64,000 nt of DNA from Pocillopora verrucosa (lineage: Eukaryota > Cnidaria > Anthozoa > Scleractinia > Pocilloporidae): NCBI RefSeq assembly GCF_036669915.1, contig NC_089314.1:9156958-9220957 (forward strand). The letters are read 5' to 3'. Shown piece by piece: positions 1-11,154 of this stretch. Made by a program: the position numbers and the translations under genes. Every line of letters starts with the position of its first letter. The stretch's first letter is position 1. The notes beneath the pieces are model-generated. The model saw nothing but the letters and a program-made list of their open reading frames with translations. It did no database searches and was not told where the DNA came from.

Positions 1-138
1 TCTTACTCGTGTTATGTCTATCATCTCATGTCGTGTCAAGTGTATCATTTGACAAAATGTCTTATATCTTTCGTCGTTTTTCCGAAGTCTGTCAAATAAC
101 GGCGGTCTGGACTTGTGATGTCAGCGAAGTCGAACCTA

Positions 139-1787
139 TCTTGTAAGCCTGCTGTGCAGGCGTCTTATTAGTGCGAGCTAACTTTATAGATCGTTTTCAC
201 GTGACGTCACATCATTTCCGGTCGGCCATATTGGTGTACCACTTTCGATTGCGTAATCCCCGTAATTTTTCCACAAGTCAGCCAAGACCAGATCCCCAGG
301 CAACAACTTATTTAAAATTCCACAGTTCTCAGTTAAATATTTGTCTGATGTTCGTCCTCCCCAAGCTTGGGAAACATAGGAGATTGTACCTTGTGGAGTT
401 ATCCCAATCAGCACCTTAACAGTGTTATGGTGTTTGTACGATGACCATGTCTGTGCTCTTGCGAGCAGATTTGATGGTCTATTAATAAATACTTCGAAAC
501 AATCAATAATCACGGTAGTTTTGTTTCCAAATGAATATTTAAAACACTGTGGCATAGTTCGCCATAAATCCTCAAGTTCAGGCCAGTTGATAAGTGGAGC
601 CAGGCGTACATCTAGCGCTACCATCCAGGATGAAAAAATCCTTGAAACTGTTGAAAGGGAGACATTGAAGCGATATGAAAGATCTTGATGTGGTGCGTCA
701 AGTTTAAGTTTTATCAAAGTCATGACAAACTCTTGAAATGTGGTCAGATTCTGGGACTTGTAAGCAACAAACGGAGAAACATGTTCGAAAACATTTTGCA
801 GGATATCGAAGGAAGGCAATCCAGTGTAGAATTTAACTTTTTCTTCGTTTTGTACAAATTCCCACCGATCAAATGGTTTTCGGTCAATGTTTAGAGAGCT
901 GAATAAATATTCAAACTCTTCAGTTTGTGTGCCAGCTTCAACTGTTAATTTTTTCTCTTCGTCCTCATTTCCTTCAAAGCTGAGGTTTGAAACCTGTTCA
1001 CCGGGCTCATTAAGTTTCTGTCTCTTCGCCGTTCGCTCTAGTTCTAGCTCTCGTTCTCTCTTTTCAAAAGCCGGCTTCTTCACCAGTTCACGTTCCCTCG
1101 CTCTCTCGCTTCGTTTTGCCGCCGCTTCTTTATGATCTGCTCGATCAGTAGCTTTCTTGTGTCCCAAAAGCAATGTCGGAACCCAGTCAATATTAAATTT
1201 ATCCCAGCTCTTAGCTGCCCTTCCTGAAACAAAATGCTTTTCGCACACACGATCGTTTTCTAAGATCTCTTCGGTCAGATCGTCACGGCTTATCGCTGAA
1301 ATTCAGCGCGATCTTCTTTCTTCGGATAGTTTCTGTGCCTCTTCGCCTTGATTTGTGACCACAGAAGGCACCCTTGCAAAGTACAACCCTTTATCTCGTC
1401 CACTTTTGCTGCCACAGCCAACGATCAGACACAAAACCATGTTCCACGCGAAGGACGCTACTAGTTTGTTTACAATTGAGGTACACCAATATGGCGGCGT
1501 AGCAACGGTAGTCAAGGAATTGGTCACGTGAGTGAAAACGATCTATAAGCTCGCGATCGTTTATCCGACCAGCCATGTTTGATTTGCAGTTAGAGTGGAC
1601 GGTGGGGGTAGGGGGCGAGGGAAGGGCGAAAAGACTCACTCCCCCACCGACCGCCCCCTTGGTACAAATTTGTTTTTTTCCCCAGCCTTCCGCTGCCATT
1701 AAAATCAAAGATGGCGGCCATAAGTTTCGTTATGAAATTACTGAGCACTCGCTCGCCAGAATTACGCTAGCTCTGCAGGCTACTATC
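139..1787. mobile_element. THAP-DDE DNA transposon remnant with inverted termini
   Basis: Two inverted blocks bracket a minus-strand transposase relic. The stretch at 184-200 (TTATAGATCGTTTTCAC) is the reverse complement of 1532-1548, and 225-240 (GCCATATTGGTGTACC) is the reverse complement of 1480-1495. A GCGAGC hexamer just outside both ends extends the pairing. A weaker second inverted pair lies further out, around 140-178 and 1747-1787, so the true element may be longer or nested. The terminal repeats survive while the transposase C-terminus is missing, as expected for an internally deleted non-autonomous derivative. The superfamily is uncertain: a THAP domain with an HTH and DDE_Tnp_4 core fits PIF/Harbinger-like or ISL2EU-like elements. 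Confidence 0.7.
184..1440 (-). pseudogene. THAP-domain transposase (DDE_Tnp_4 type), broken
   Basis: Read on the minus strand from ATG 1440-1438, the product begins [11 protein letters not shown], the first Cys pair of a C2CH THAP zinc finger. The second half, VCEKHF (the C-x2-H pair) and DWVPTLLL (an AVPTLF-like box), follows in the same frame. The two halves are separated by an in-frame TGA at 1305-1303, where THAP domains usually carry the conserved Trp of the R-x-W region, so a TGG to TGA change is likely. A basic linker, an HTH-like segment ([11 protein letters not shown]) and a DDE domain follow, with the first catalytic Asp in VIIDCFEV and a second acid in GDLVLAD. The sequence then leaves the family near position 277, so the third catalytic acid and C-terminus are gone. 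The protein cannot be an active transposase. Confidence 0.8.
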
Positions 1788-3041
1788 TTTTTTACAGTAA
1801 CAACAACATAAACACTTTGTTTTACAAGGGTAAATAATAAAGTGCGTGGTCGTCCGATTTTGTCATCACTGGTTTGATTACAGACCGAATTGGACTCCAC
1901 TTAGTCCTATCACCAATGAATCATAAAAATTAAAATTCTCGAGAAAAGAAGAAAGCCCCATTTTAGGAGTCTGTACACTGTTTCTATAGTGATGAAAACC
2001 AAGGATGTGATTGGTCGATAACAAACTGCTCGATAACAAATTCGCAAGTGAATTAGTGGGGAATAGGTACCTCCTAAAAACCGAGTTCGAGGTCTGTACT
2101 GTAAGTTAGGGAGCGAGGTTTTCCCGCTCGGATTCATGAATCGAACGGATCTTATAACTGAGAGATATGATAAGAGTCTTTTAAACCAATCGCTATCAGG
2201 GAAATTGTAATTTTCATGATTAAGATTAAAGCAACACAGCAAGAAACGCGTAAAGAGGATCACAGAGGAAATCGAAATGTGGGAAGAACATCAGCTACAC
2301 ACTAGGCTGCTCCTTGAGTGCTATGTTTTTTTTCTTACGTCATCTGTGATTTACCACAGAAAAGACGCATCCAAATGGAATTTAGTCACTGTTATAGCTG
2401 TCCTGTCATGTCACGCAATGTCTTTCATGAGATGTCTGTCACGCATAACATTATCATTTGTTTCTTTGATGTTCTCACCAAGATACAAAGTTCTTTTGTG
2501 ATCAAGGACTGAAGAGAAATATGACAAAATAGTACCTTTTCATTTTAGTCAATGAACAAGAAAGTTCAATTTTTATCTTTGAAGCATTGATGTGCTATCT
2601 AGTAAGTAATATCACTGAAGTTGTCGAGAGTGACAACACAATTTTTGTAGGACGCTTGTCACTCTTTTGTACTCTAACAGATCATTATCATTAACCAAAC
2701 ACAGGGCACCCCAAATTCCGTTTATTGTATAAAATAGGATATTGCTATGTTTATTATGTTTTCATTGCTACGTTATGTCTATCATATGTCATATCCCGTC
2801 ATGCATCTCAGGTGTCATGTCGTTTCATGTCTTATAATCCACCAAATATTTTTGCACGTGCGCCTTTGGTCTTAAAACATCATACGACCGAATATGCACC
2901 TGCTAAGACTGGTGAATATCCAAGGATATGTCCACGGACAAATACCTTTGTATATTTGCGCGCCAAATGGAGGCTGTTGTTTATGTATCATGTTTCTATT
3001 CTTGCGATAACGAAAATGTTTGTAATTCTCCCTTACTCTAA
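1552..3041. other. Intergenic stretch, no gene recognised
   Basis: No supported coding region. The part at 1570-1730 is G-rich then C-rich and contains partly inverted segments around AAAGATGGCGGCC (about 1706-1722) and its loose complement near 1574-1590, suggesting more repeat debris beside the THAP element. A short hairpin GAGAGTGACAA/TTGTCACTCTT spans about 2624-2666. Low-complexity ATGTC-rich DNA occurs at about 2770-2835 and resembles positions 10-65. Confidence 0.4.
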
Positions 3042-4699
3042 GGGGCGTTTGTCGGAAAAGCAACAGTTAAAACTGACTTTGTGCGAGTGGATGCGGGCAG
3101 AACTTGGGGAAGAACTCAAACGGACATGCTCTTGCAAGTGTCTCCTAAAGAGGAAGTTTTATCAAGACCTCTGAAGCCTGGTGGTATTCCGCTCGATGTC
3201 GCTCTGATTATGTTGGACTCCGTTTCTGATGCTCACTTCAGAAGGAAAATGCCTAACACTTTGAAGTATTTGATCGAACACCAGACCACAGTTTTTCTAC
3301 AAGGTTAAGTTACGGTGTCCTTTTTTATACCAGTATTTATGTTAGCAAACGTTAGTCTCCGACAGAACAGTGAACTCAAGCTCACTGCAAACACTAATAT
3401 TCTGACTCCAACTAATTTCCAGGCGAGACAATTGTTGGGGATGGAACAACAGCCGCAATGTCGGCTATGCTCACCGGGATAGCTGAAAAGATGCAACCTG
3501 AAGCAAGAAGGAGTGAGCCTAATGCTGAGCCGGTGGACAAGTGGAGGTGGATTTTTAAAGATTTCAAAGAAAAGGGATACGCCACTTTATTCTCAGAGGA
3601 CGATGCAAAGTTTGGCTCGTTTTCCTACCGTCTACACGGGTTTAAAGAGCCACCCTCAGATCATTATAGCAGACCATTTTGGTTAGAGGCCTTAAAAATT
3701 AAAGATGATTATTGTTTAGGTAGCCAAGCTGTTCATAACATCTCACTAGAGTATCTTTTAAGCTTTTATCGTGGATACAAAGAAAAACGGAAGTTTGCTA
3801 TAATAGCAATCAACATATGTCATGACGATCAGAATGCCTTAGGTTATGCTGACGAAGACTTAAAGAGCTTTATAAAAAAGTTTGACGAAGAGTCCTTCTT
3901 GAAAAACACTCTTTTAGTTATATTTGGTGATCATGGAGCTCGATTCTCTGTCCAAAGAAAGACAATCCAAGGGAAGCTGGAGGAGAGACTTCCTTATCTG
4001 TCGCTTACAGCTCCGAAGTGGTTCACAGAGAAGTACCCAGATTTATACACCAATTTGATCCATAATTCTAAAGTACTAACCACACCCTTTGACGTGTACG
4101 CAACCCTGCGTCACATCCTTTCGTATCCAAGTTATCCGAGCGGGATAACAACTGGTCAAAGCCTGCTTAACAGGATTGACAAAGAGAATCGCACATGCGA
4201 AAATGCTGGTGTTGAGGAACATTGGTGTCCATGTCTTAACTTTGAAGAAATTTCGATCGATGACCCTTGGATAGAGAAGTCTGCTGAATTTACAATTAGC
4301 TATATCAACAATTTGATGTTTCAGAAGCACTCCGGATTGAGAAAACTGTGCCACCAACTTGTTCTAAAAGAAATAACGCACGGTTATCGTGACATGCCAA
4401 GCGGGAAAGTGCAGTTCTTGAAGAAGACACATCGCGACGAGAAATGTGATTCTTGTGGGTTGTCGTACGGTAAGAAATCAGTTAATACCCTGGCACAGAA
4501 CACAATGTATCACCTGCAACTGGAAACATCGCCAAATGATGCATTTTATGAAGCAACGGTTAAAATGAAGGAGGGCGAGCCATCACTTGTAGGAGACATT
4601 AGTCGTATCGATGCTTATAGTGATCAGCCGCATTGTATCATGGACAGATTTCCGCTTTTACGGAAGTATTGTTATTGCTTGCGACAGCGGTCGAGATGA
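3042..4699 (+). CDS. DUF229 sulfatase-like protein, 5' end unresolved
   Basis: Two coding exons join cleanly. The first runs in frame from after a stop at 3039-3041 to 3303. The donor GTTAAGT starts at 3304, the acceptor TTTCCAG ends at 3422, and the second exon is 3423-4699. The junction recreates a Gly codon and continues ETIVGDGTTAAM, a block typical of DUF229 (PF02995), a family in the alkaline phosphatase/sulfatase fold. Supporting motifs are LIMLDSVSDAHF near the start, with the metal-binding Asp and Ser of the fold, and FGDHGAR in the middle with GDHG as the second metal site. The C-terminus is Cys-rich (LLRKYCYCL), as is usual in the family. The N-terminal exons, including any signal peptide or membrane anchor, were not found; the reading frame enters at 3042 without a convincing ATG. 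Reaction and substrate are unknown for the family. Confidence 0.85.
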
Positions 4700-4730
4700 T
4701 TAAATTTGCAATGAGACAGAGACCTGTTTC

Positions 4731-4736
4731 AATAAA
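4731..4736 (+). promoter_or_regulatory. Polyadenylation signal AATAAA
   Basis: A canonical AATAAA lies about 30 bases after the TGA of the DUF229 gene, consistent with a short 3' UTR. Confidence 0.6.
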
Positions 4737-5081
4737 TGTTCAACGCCTTTTTATTCGAGTTCAGGTTATTTAAACCCATGGTGAATACCTACAAAGAGTT
4801 TTAAAGAAATAATCTTCACTTGAACTCAGGTTTAGGTTTCAGTCGACGATAACTGAAGCACGACAGTAAGAATGAGCATGGAAAAAAAGATAACAAGTAA
4901 CTTGGAGTCTTGTGAAAAAAAGCGCTTAATCGAAGTAGGCTATTGGTAACTGGTTTAGAAGTAGTTAATAACGTTTGTTTAAAAAAATAACAAAAGAAAA
5001 GAGAACAAAGAAAAGGGGACTAAAATTATTGAAGGGGAACAGAAGATCACTTTTATAATAATATCAATAGCGATTCCGTAA

Positions 5082-5336
5082 AACTTTTGACAATAAAAAT
5101 GAACTGTAAAATACGACGTTTCGACCAAATTTTTATTATTATTATTTTTTTAATGAGCTTCTAATTATTTCTTCTCTTTGTATGTTCTTACTTTCCGTTT
5201 ACACTTCTAAAAAATTTTATGCTTCTTACACGCATATATAAATCCATCGTGACATTCTTACTATTCACTTGAATGGTAATGACCGAAGTTTGGTCGAAAC
5301 GTCGTCTTTTATCGTTCACTTTTATTGTAAAAAGTT
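5082..5336. mobile_element. MITE-like element with long inverted arms
   Basis: The arm at 5082-5128 and the arm at 5289-5336 are reverse complements with few mismatches over about 47 bases. Both include the core GACGTTTCGACCAAA. The centre is AT-rich and has no open frame. The CGTTTCGAC core resembles the terminal part of Penelope-like hammerhead repeats seen near 57.4 kb, but the CUGAUGA part is absent here, so I class it only as a non-autonomous foldback element. Confidence 0.65.
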
Positions 5337-5969
5337 ATAATAATATAGTACATTTAATAAGAAACTTCTTTAATAGTGAAATAACGGGAATTATTCATCA
5401 GTCGCTGGTAGGATTTAGCGTCTATTCAGACCGTAAACTAGTCTAGCTCTACATTCATAAGAGACTTTTAATCCACAGCTTATTTTTTTAAAACGCTCTC
5501 TGGCTACTGTTAACTGTCAAACATTGACTGGTAAACTTTCTACCAAACGTTTTGGATTAAAGTTGCAATAAAAGGAGACAAGATGATCCCTGCCTCACAC
5601 TGCACGGTTTTTTTTAATCTAAATGTGCGGAGAAATTAGAGACCGAACGCACTTAGTTGTTAGTGCTAAATACAAAACCTTAGTTGTGAAAGCCAGTGCG
5701 AAAAATCAGTTCGTATCATAGGCTTTGCCGGTACTGTTACCTTGTGTTTCCTCGGCCTTAAAAATCAGCATGACTGTGTAGCTCTGTTAATGAATTGAGC
5801 TGTTTATAATGAACAATTTTTAGGTCTTTTTATTGTGTGACGAGCGCCATCAGTACTTTTACTACTGTCACATGTAACCCTCTTTAACTAAAGTCTTGGC
5901 TTACTAAAGTACTTACGGGTTATTTTTACAGCCATTTCGTTTAGTTTTAGAAAAAATAAAAATGTTTTA
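5337..5969. other. Intergenic stretch, nothing recognised
   Basis: AT-rich DNA with stops in all frames and no repeat that I can match elsewhere in the window. Confidence 0.4.
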
Positions 5970-6115
5970 AATAACTAGCGGCCTAGGTCGGTCAGCATTG
6001 GGAAAAACTGTGCCCTAGGTCCTGGATACTGCCCTCGGCTTACGGCCTTGGACGGCATTCAAGCTCTCGAGCACATTTAGTTTTTCAGGATACAGACCTC
6101 CCTACTGGTAAATGA
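5970..6115. mobile_element. Degenerate palindromic MITE
   Basis: Imperfect inverted arms around CTGCCCTCGG/CTTACGGCC, with GGGAAAAACTGTG on the left and TAGTTTTTCAGGATACAGACC on the right. The sequence matches the well preserved palindrome at 62078-62241 and the half copy at 48024-48082, including the outer ACTGGTAAAT end. Confidence 0.55.
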
Positions 6116-6259
6116 TTAAATTCTGATCGATGGTTTTTCGCGCGTAACTTCTTTCAAAAAGTTTTGAGTTCATGAAAGAAGGCTAAGAGTGCTCATATAT
6201 CACGTGAATGCCATAGTAATCATTCTTTGTTTCCGTGAGTCCTCTCTTTAAACTGCTCT

Positions 6260-6719
6260 TCATTTAAATGTATAGGGCTCAAGTGGTGGTAAAAGATTTG
6301 TCGACTTGTGTATAGTTTCATTAACGAGTGCTTTCCATCTGCTTGGATCGCTGGACATAAACACTACTTCGTCTTTCACTCCTTTGGCTGTGTTGAAAAA
6401 ATTTATTATCAACGATTCAGGTAGCATCCTAGCCGCTACCTGAAGCAAACCTGCCAACATTAACTGCACGCATGTTTTGAATGTGAATTGCTAGCCGTCT
6501 GTTCGCAGGACGAAGGTAATTGAACCAAAGCAAATCTGATGTTAAAACGAGGGCTCCATTTCCTACAAGTTGACGAGAGCCATTAGACCTCAAATATTGA
6601 AGGTTGACCGAAAGTATTTCCCTCTCTATGACACCGATATTACCAAATTGCTGTGCGACTCGCACCTCAAGTTCATGAGTCCAACTTGCAAGAGGCAAAC
6701 AACTATAACAACAGCCCAT
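6260..6719 (-). pseudogene. MGCC-type acylated GRAM/PH-like protein, paralogue 1, frameshifted
   Basis: The product starts MGCCYSCLPLASW at ATG 6719-6717, directly after a splice acceptor (TTTTTAG, then AAAACATGG), so a 5' non-coding exon must lie upstream. The N-terminal Gly2 followed by Cys3 and Cys4 is a classic N-myristoylation plus palmitoylation signature. The core SNGSRQLVGNGALVLTSDLL matches the two paralogues below and resembles the first strands of a GRAM/PH-like fold. The frame stops at about 6429, while the expected continuation (LIINFF, then DEVVF, SRWKALVNET) is read in another frame from about 6450 to the stop at 6260. A single-base indel near 6425-6450 would explain this; a very small intron is less likely. 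Function unknown. Confidence 0.65.
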
Positions 6720-6803
6720 GTTTTCTAAAAAGAGGAAGAAAAGAAACAGGTTTAAGTGTTGAGAAATAACTCTAAAAGAATATACACTCACAAACACACC
6801 CAT

Positions 6804-7740
6804 CTGTAATTTCGATAATGTTAAAGTCCTGCCTCACATTCATGTACGCGTGTGTAGTCATGTAGAGGTATATTTTTTCATATACGAAACAAAGCACGTT
6901 GTTTCAAATCGAAGCAAGTCTTCAGGATTATACAGGTGAATTGATTGGCAGATCGCCTTCCTGGCAGGTTTGGAGTGAGAGAAAATAAAATTCTTTTTTT
7001 TTACGTACTTTGGAATTAAGTCAGTGAACGTTTGTACTTTAATTTGAGGTCATGTTATCGCAGACTAATCTTCTCAAAGTTAAAATACACAAAAGGCAAA
7101 AATTGATTAAACTAAAAACATACGATTTGGCTTCAAATTCGACCACAGAAAGAGACCTTTATGGAAGAAAATTAAATATTACATTCTTGTATCTGTAAAT
7201 TTTACATTTAACAGGTTCGAGAATGGAAATCAATTTGATCATGCTTTAGTTTGTTGCAACGCGATCAAGAATTATGACGTTAAAACAGTTATTGGTTCTT
7301 ACAAATTTATTAACAAACTAGAGAATACAATTTTTCGCTCACTCTTCGTTGTGGCAAGAATAAAACTTGTGGCTGTCTTTGCGCTTTTACATCATCAAGA
7401 AGCGAGCGAGAGAGTCTTCTCTTCAGTAGAATCTCACACAAAACAGATTGCTCTTTGTTCTTAGCACTTTGAGGTGTAAACTTGACGACAGACCTATATT
7501 TCTAATTTGCAGCAACTTACACAACGGCTCTTCACAAAGGATGATTGTGTATAAAGAGTGCGAGTACTTGAAACAGCCTTAGGCCAACAAACCAGTCTGC
7601 CCTAACTAGATTACTTGAGAGGAATCTATAAAAAAATGCTTCATTAAAAAGTCAGCTGAGTAGCTTTAAATAAGAAGCATTATTAGGAAAGATCGTTACA
7701 AAAACAATATCACTAGGCGGAAATATTACAAATTCACATT
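6804..7740. other. Gap between paralogues 1 and 2
   Basis: No gene recognised. On the minus strand this contains the upstream region of paralogue 1, where a 5' non-coding exon is expected but cannot be placed, and the 3' flank of paralogue 2. Confidence 0.35.
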
Positions 7741-8169
7741 TCAGTCGGAATAAGCTGTGTTGTTGTCGTTTTTGGAGGGCGGTATTGAATTCGCTGAATT
7801 ATAAACGGTTTCTATGATTATTCTTCCCCACATTTGTGCATCTCTCATAGAAAACACAACTTGGTCCTCTATTCCTGTGGTTGTGTCGACAAAATCAAGC
7901 ATGACTTTCCCCGACCCAACTTTAACTGAACGAATGTTATGAATCCCTATCTCTATCGGTCTGTTCAGGCAAAGATAAGAGAACCAAAGTAAATCTACCG
8001 TTAAAACAAGGGCTCCGTTTCCTTTTACTTGACAACAGCCATTAGACCTCAGATATCGAAGGCTAACCCAGAGAATTTCTTTGGCTATGATGGCGCTTGA
8101 ATTCTGAAAGCGTGCGTTAACTTTTCCCTCCAAATGAACAACGCAGAAACAACTTGAACAACAACCCAT
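7741..8169 (-). CDS. MGCC-type acylated GRAM/PH-like protein, paralogue 2
   Basis: An intact 142-residue frame starts at ATG 8169-8167. A splice acceptor (TTATCGCAG, then GAGACATGG) ends at 8175, so the whole protein sits in the last exon and a 5' UTR exon lies upstream. The N-terminus MGCCSSCFC predicts myristoylation of Gly2 and palmitoylation of neighbouring Cys, so it probably sits on the inner face of a membrane. Residues about 28-120 form one globular unit: AKEILWVSLRYLRSNG, then NGALVLTVDLLWFSYL, IGIHNIRSVKVG, DFVDTTTG and DQVVFSMRDAQMW. The strand pattern and the final Trp-containing helix suggest a GRAM or PH-like domain. That fold call is inference from pattern; I do not recognise a named family. 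Confidence 0.75.
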   Translation of the reverse strand: MGCCSSCFCVVHLEGKVNARFQNSSAIIAKEILWVSLRYLRSNGCCQVKGNGALVLTVDLLWFSYLCLNRPIEIGIHNIRSVKVGSGKVMLDFVDTTTGIEDQVVFSMRDAQMWGRIIIETVYNSANSIPPSKNDNNTAYSD

Positions 8170-8174
8170 GTCTC

Positions 8175-9333
8175 CTGCGATAAAGAAAGGATTTCAAACA
8201 CTTTCAAGTACCAAGGAAAACCACTAGAGAAAAATTGTCTTTTCAACTTTGTCTCTATCACTTCAATAGTATACAGTCCCTGTAGCTTCCAAAACCCCGA
8301 ATTCAAGGAAGTATCATTACATATCGCACGAGCTTAACTGCATCCACGGAAGGCAAAAAAGATCTTGGCAATCCGGCAACAAGAAGAGCCATAGATTTAG
8401 GCAGCATAGCACTGTTAGTAAGCTTGTAGATATTATTTCGATCATGCAGTAGAAAGAATTTTCATTCGCCGTCGTGAGTATTCGGCAATTTCAATCTTAA
8501 AGCATATCGCACACTGTATTCCAGTCCAACATATCAGCTTTCCATACTGAAAAAATGCGCTCAGTTATCACCCACCTGCCTATATCCTGGCTCTGTGTTT
8601 AGGTGTTGAGATTTTTACACTAGAATTTGGTCAAGGTTTTCCCAACACAACCTCTCTTCTCTCTCTACCGGTACCTTTGCTATTTCGCTGTTTACTGAAT
8701 GAATACCTTTAACAGGCGAAGAAGATGCCGCGTCACCGTGTGGCACGTCACGGAAAACTACTCAGCACAAATAGCTCAATGAAACGATTACTTTACACAA
8801 ATTAGCTCATTGATATATTTAGGATGTTGTACTGAAGACAAAAGCATGTGCTGCCTTCAGAAAGAATGTTTTTCCTCTTATCACAAGTGCTGAGCACTGA
8901 GAAAGTTTTGAGTCGTTATGAAACCATAATCGAAACTGAAAATCTTTAGATTTCGTGCTCCGTTGAGGTATAGAGAACTCTTTGGTGAGGTGGGCCACTA
9001 CTAGGTACTACTGAAACAAACTAGCTGTTTCCTTAGTGAAATCATCGGAGAATTTTGGGTGCATAAGATATTTAGCCATCAAATATATAGTATGCTGGTC
9101 AATAGACATTTGGACATTAGAGGAAGGATAGCCTGGCATAAGTTCAAGATTGGGCATTTTCTACAGTTTTCTTTGGTATGGTTTAATTAGAGCCCGAGAG
9201 TTCTTATTTTCTGACAAATAGCCAACTTTGGCCTTTTAAAACAGCTGAAATATCAGCGGAAGAATCAGGTTTACCTTTTCATTTTCTTCCTATCCTCATT
9301 ATGGCAATCAAGGGAGGGGATAAATCAAAAAAA
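8175..9333. other. Gap between paralogues 2 and 3
   Basis: No coding region supported. It should hold the 5' non-coding exon and promoter of paralogue 2, but I cannot place them from sequence alone. Confidence 0.35.
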
Positions 9334-9378
9334 AAAAATCAGCAAAGAACACCACTGTGGTGTGCTTTGCTGATTTTT
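9334..9378. repeat. Perfect-looking hairpin
   Basis: The arm AAAAATCAGCAAAGAACACC (9334-9353) pairs with 9359-9378 (GGTGTGCTTTGCTGATTTTT) around a five-base loop, with one mismatch. Its right arm is the first part of the tandem repeat that follows. Confidence 0.7.
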
Positions 9379-9705
9379 ATCCATATAAGAATTGTTTTTT
9401 TGTTTTTGTTTTTTTTCCATATGTGATCACCAGTGCATAATCTTCACTGTTTAAAGAATTATACCGGCAAGAACGTTTTTCCTTTTAATTCTGTCAAAGC
9501 TCATAGTGAGAATTCAGATCTTCTAATTTCAGCCATTCTTTGCTGATTTTTATCCAAATAAGAATTGGTTTTTTTGTTTGTTTTTTTTCATATGTGATAA
9601 TCAGTGCATAATCTTCACTGTTTAAAGAATTATACTGGCAAGAAAGTTTTCCCATTTTATTCTGTCAAAGCTCAAAGTGAGAATTCAGATCTTCTAATTT
9701 CGTAG
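9366..9705. repeat. Two-copy tandem repeat, period about 173
   Basis: Positions 9366-9538 and 9539-9705 are near-identical. Both begin TTTGCTGATTTTTATCCA, pass through GTGCATAATCTTCACTG, and end GAATTCAGATCTTCTAATTTC. They differ by scattered substitutions and short T-run length changes. Confidence 0.8.
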
Positions 9706-9998
9706 ATCTATAACTAAGGTTGACACTTTTTTTTCCCTGCACAGTAGACGACTTTGACCACGTGTGCCAAACCTTCACTTTGATAAATGATGGACAACTT
9801 CCAAGCGCAGACAATTTCAGTAAGAGTTTAGCTTTTTTGGTAATTTAGATGTGAAGCATTAGAAGTTGTCAAATCAGCAGCACATAAAAGAAACCTTCGC
9901 TGTTCAAGGAGTTTGGCGCCTCTTGCACAAGAGCGGTCGATAATAACTAATCAGTTATATTGTCTAACAGTTGAACAGTCGAGTGAGATGTTGCATAT

Positions 9999-10457
9999 TC
10001 ACATTTGAAGGGGGTTGAACACAGACCAATATGAAGGCGGCATAGAATTTTCTGAGGTTTGAACCGTTTCGTTAATCCACTTCTTCCATCTTTTGGGATG
10101 CCTGATCGCAAACACCACTTGGTCGTCCTTCCCAGTGGTGGTGTCGACGAAATCGATTATCAAAGCGCGAGATAATCCCCTAGCTCTACCAACTTTAACG
10201 GTTCGAATATTTTGAATGTGCATTTCTATCTGCCTTTCTGGGAAAACGTAAGTGAACCAAAGCAGATTCGCCGTCAAAACAAGGGCTCCGTTTCCTCTTA
10301 TTTGATTGTTAAAGCCATTGGACCTCAGATATTGAAGATTGACCCAGAAAATTTCTTTCGCAATGATGGCGCTTGAATCGTGAAATCGTTGGTTGACTCG
10401 TTCTTCTAACAGATCGACCGCCCATGAAAAACAACAACTACTTGCACAACAGCCCAT
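9999..10457 (-). CDS. MGCC-type acylated GRAM/PH-like protein, paralogue 3
   Basis: An intact 152-residue frame starts at ATG 10457-10455, just after a splice acceptor (TCGTTCTAG, then GAAGCATGG), the same single-coding-exon layout as paralogues 1 and 2. The N-terminus MGCCASSCCFSW has Gly2 and four Cys in the first nine residues, predicting myristoylation and multiple palmitoylation. The core is AKEIFWVNLQYLRSNG, NGALVLTANLLWFTYV, MHIQNIRTVKVGRA, IIDFVDTTTG, then DQVVFAIRHPKRWKKWINET. It is closest to paralogue 2, and the extra GLSRAL before IIDF is also present in altered form in paralogue 1. A membrane-attached adaptor role is an inference; no partner is evident. Confidence 0.75.
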   Translation of the reverse strand: MGCCASSCCFSWAVDLLEERVNQRFHDSSAIIAKEIFWVNLQYLRSNGFNNQIRGNGALVLTANLLWFTYVFPERQIEMHIQNIRTVKVGRARGLSRALIIDFVDTTTGKDDQVVFAIRHPKRWKKWINETVQTSENSMPPSYWSVFNPLQM

Positions 10458-10613
10458 GCTTCCTAGAACGAGAAAAAGTCAACATTTTTGATTGAAGGGG
10501 AAGTAGAACCTTCGAAAAAATACTTATCTACTACTTAACCCTCACCAGGCCAATCTCGTTTAGATCTCGTAGTACTACTTAAAAAATTCAGAGCCCTGGT
10601 TACAACGGAATAT

Positions 10614-11154
10614 CTGTCAAGTGCATTTCTGTCATCAACTGATCAGAAACGTCAGTGCGAAATTAATGACGCAATGCTTGATTGGAAAGGAGCATGTTTA
10701 CATTTGGATCGATGGAAGAAGCGGTTTTTACGCTGTAACTGTCTCTATTTTGCATAAATGTTATTACTCCATTGATACTCATTCGATTAGCAACAAAGAG
10801 ATGATAATTTCTGTCGATCTTCAAATTTCCTTGTCACACGACGAGCTTTGCCCACCGAAAAAAATTATGAAAATTAGGCTAAGAGGAAATTGTGTTAGTC
10901 TGGCCTATCATTGAAATGTCTGTCAAGTACATTTCTGTCATCAAGTGTATCAGAAACGTCAGAGCCAAATTAATGAGGAAATGCATGATCGAACAGGTGC
11001 ATATTTACATCTGGATTGCTGAGAAAACCTCTTCTTATGTAATATTTGTCCATACTTTGCATAAACATCGTCATTGCATTTACTGCCAACTGACTTATTG
11101 AATGTCTACCGAGAAGAAAAGATGATTCTATCTATAGGTCTTCAAATTTCCTTG
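10614..11154. repeat. Tandem duplication of about 240 bases
   Basis: Positions 10614-10850 and 10917-11154 share CTGTCAAGT, CATTTCTGTCATCAA, CAGAAACGTCAG, AAATTAATGA, TTTGCATAAA and a closing CTTCAAATTTCCTTG. The copies have diverged and neither gives a shared conserved protein frame. Confidence 0.7.

Noticed and set aside
2725..3174. A 149-residue frame overlapping the DUF229 start as its first exon
   Set aside because: It is in another frame, has no DUF229 motif and contains no supported splice join to 3042 onward.
5082..5336. Inverted CGTTTCGACC arms as hammerhead ribozymes
   Set aside because: The CTGATGA core is absent on both strands, so there is no complete catalytic motif.
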